Below are positions 63,836 to 64,000 of a stretch of DNA of 64,000 nucleotides, piece after piece. Location: positions 82,699,388 to 82,763,387 of the forward strand of contig OY726571.1 of NCBI GenBank assembly GCA_963383645.1, in the 5' to 3' direction. Every line of letters starts with the position of its first letter. The first letter of the stretch is position 1. Below the pieces are notes generated by a model. The model ran no database searches. It was given only the letters and a program-made list of their open reading frames with translations, and was not told the DNA's origin. The position numbers and the translations under genes are program-made. Source of the DNA: Muscardinus avellanarius. Taxonomy: Eukaryota; Chordata; Mammalia; Rodentia; Gliridae.

Positions 63836-64000
63836 AAACCAGGTCAAGTGAAAATCAGAAGGTCTTGCACAACAAGTTTGACACTTGAGTGCAGCCATTT
63901 TTCATGCAACCTCCTGCAGTCATTCATCTGAAGCTGGACACACACAGTTTGCACAGAAGCCTACAAAAGTCAGGTAGAGGTCCCTAGCTCCTGTTCAATC

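Noticed and set aside
1..64000. Bacterial-type features (operons, CRISPR, phage)
   Set aside because: Intron structure, CpG island, SINEs, L1 and MaLR repeats show mammalian nuclear DNA. The regularly spaced repeats are SINEs and microsatellites, not CRISPR arrays.

Overview
This window is mammalian nuclear DNA. It holds one recognisable protein-coding gene, split by introns, a CpG-island promoter, and dense mammalian interspersed repeats (SINEs, L1, MaLR LTRs, Tigger-type DNA transposons, MIR). The commonest SINE is a dimer: a 7SL-derived B1 left arm joined to a tRNA-Ala/ID-derived right arm with an internal deletion (B1-dID type). That points to a non-muroid rodent of the squirrel, dormouse or beaver grade. 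I cannot fix the species from sequence alone.

The gene is PXDC1 (PX domain containing 1) on the + strand. It has five coding exons: 8739-8994, 24425-24516, 25328-25445, 33228-33339 and 34792-34909. They splice in phase to 696 nt, or 231 residues plus a stop. A CpG island lies at about 7860-9600, a TATA box at 8639, and an 11-codon upstream ORF overlaps the start codon. The 3' UTR is about 1.06 kb and ends just after an AATAAA at 35949. Intron 1 is 15.4 kb. Every exon is flanked by AG acceptors and GT donors.

The layout is as follows. 1-7860 is intergenic and holds SINEs, a 5'-inverted L1, two Tigger-type fragments and one probable solo LTR. 7860-35970 is PXDC1 with repeat-rich introns. 35970-64000 is gene-free as far as I can see. 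It holds about twenty SINEs, MaLR-type LTRs, L1 pieces and many microsatellites.

The most unusual object is at 42636-45602. It is a 2,967-bp L1-like insertion bracketed by a 15-bp target-site duplication. It has a full 5' UTR and a nearly intact ORF1 but no sense ORF2. The ORF2 position holds an antisense piece of an old L1 ORF2, followed by an L1-type 3' UTR and A-rich tail. It resembles the 'half-L1' (HAL1) class. I also see at least three subfamilies of the dimeric SINE, many copies with clean target-site duplications and several nested insertions. I found no operons, CRISPR arrays, phage, or functional RNA genes beyond SINE-embedded tRNA/7SL relics.
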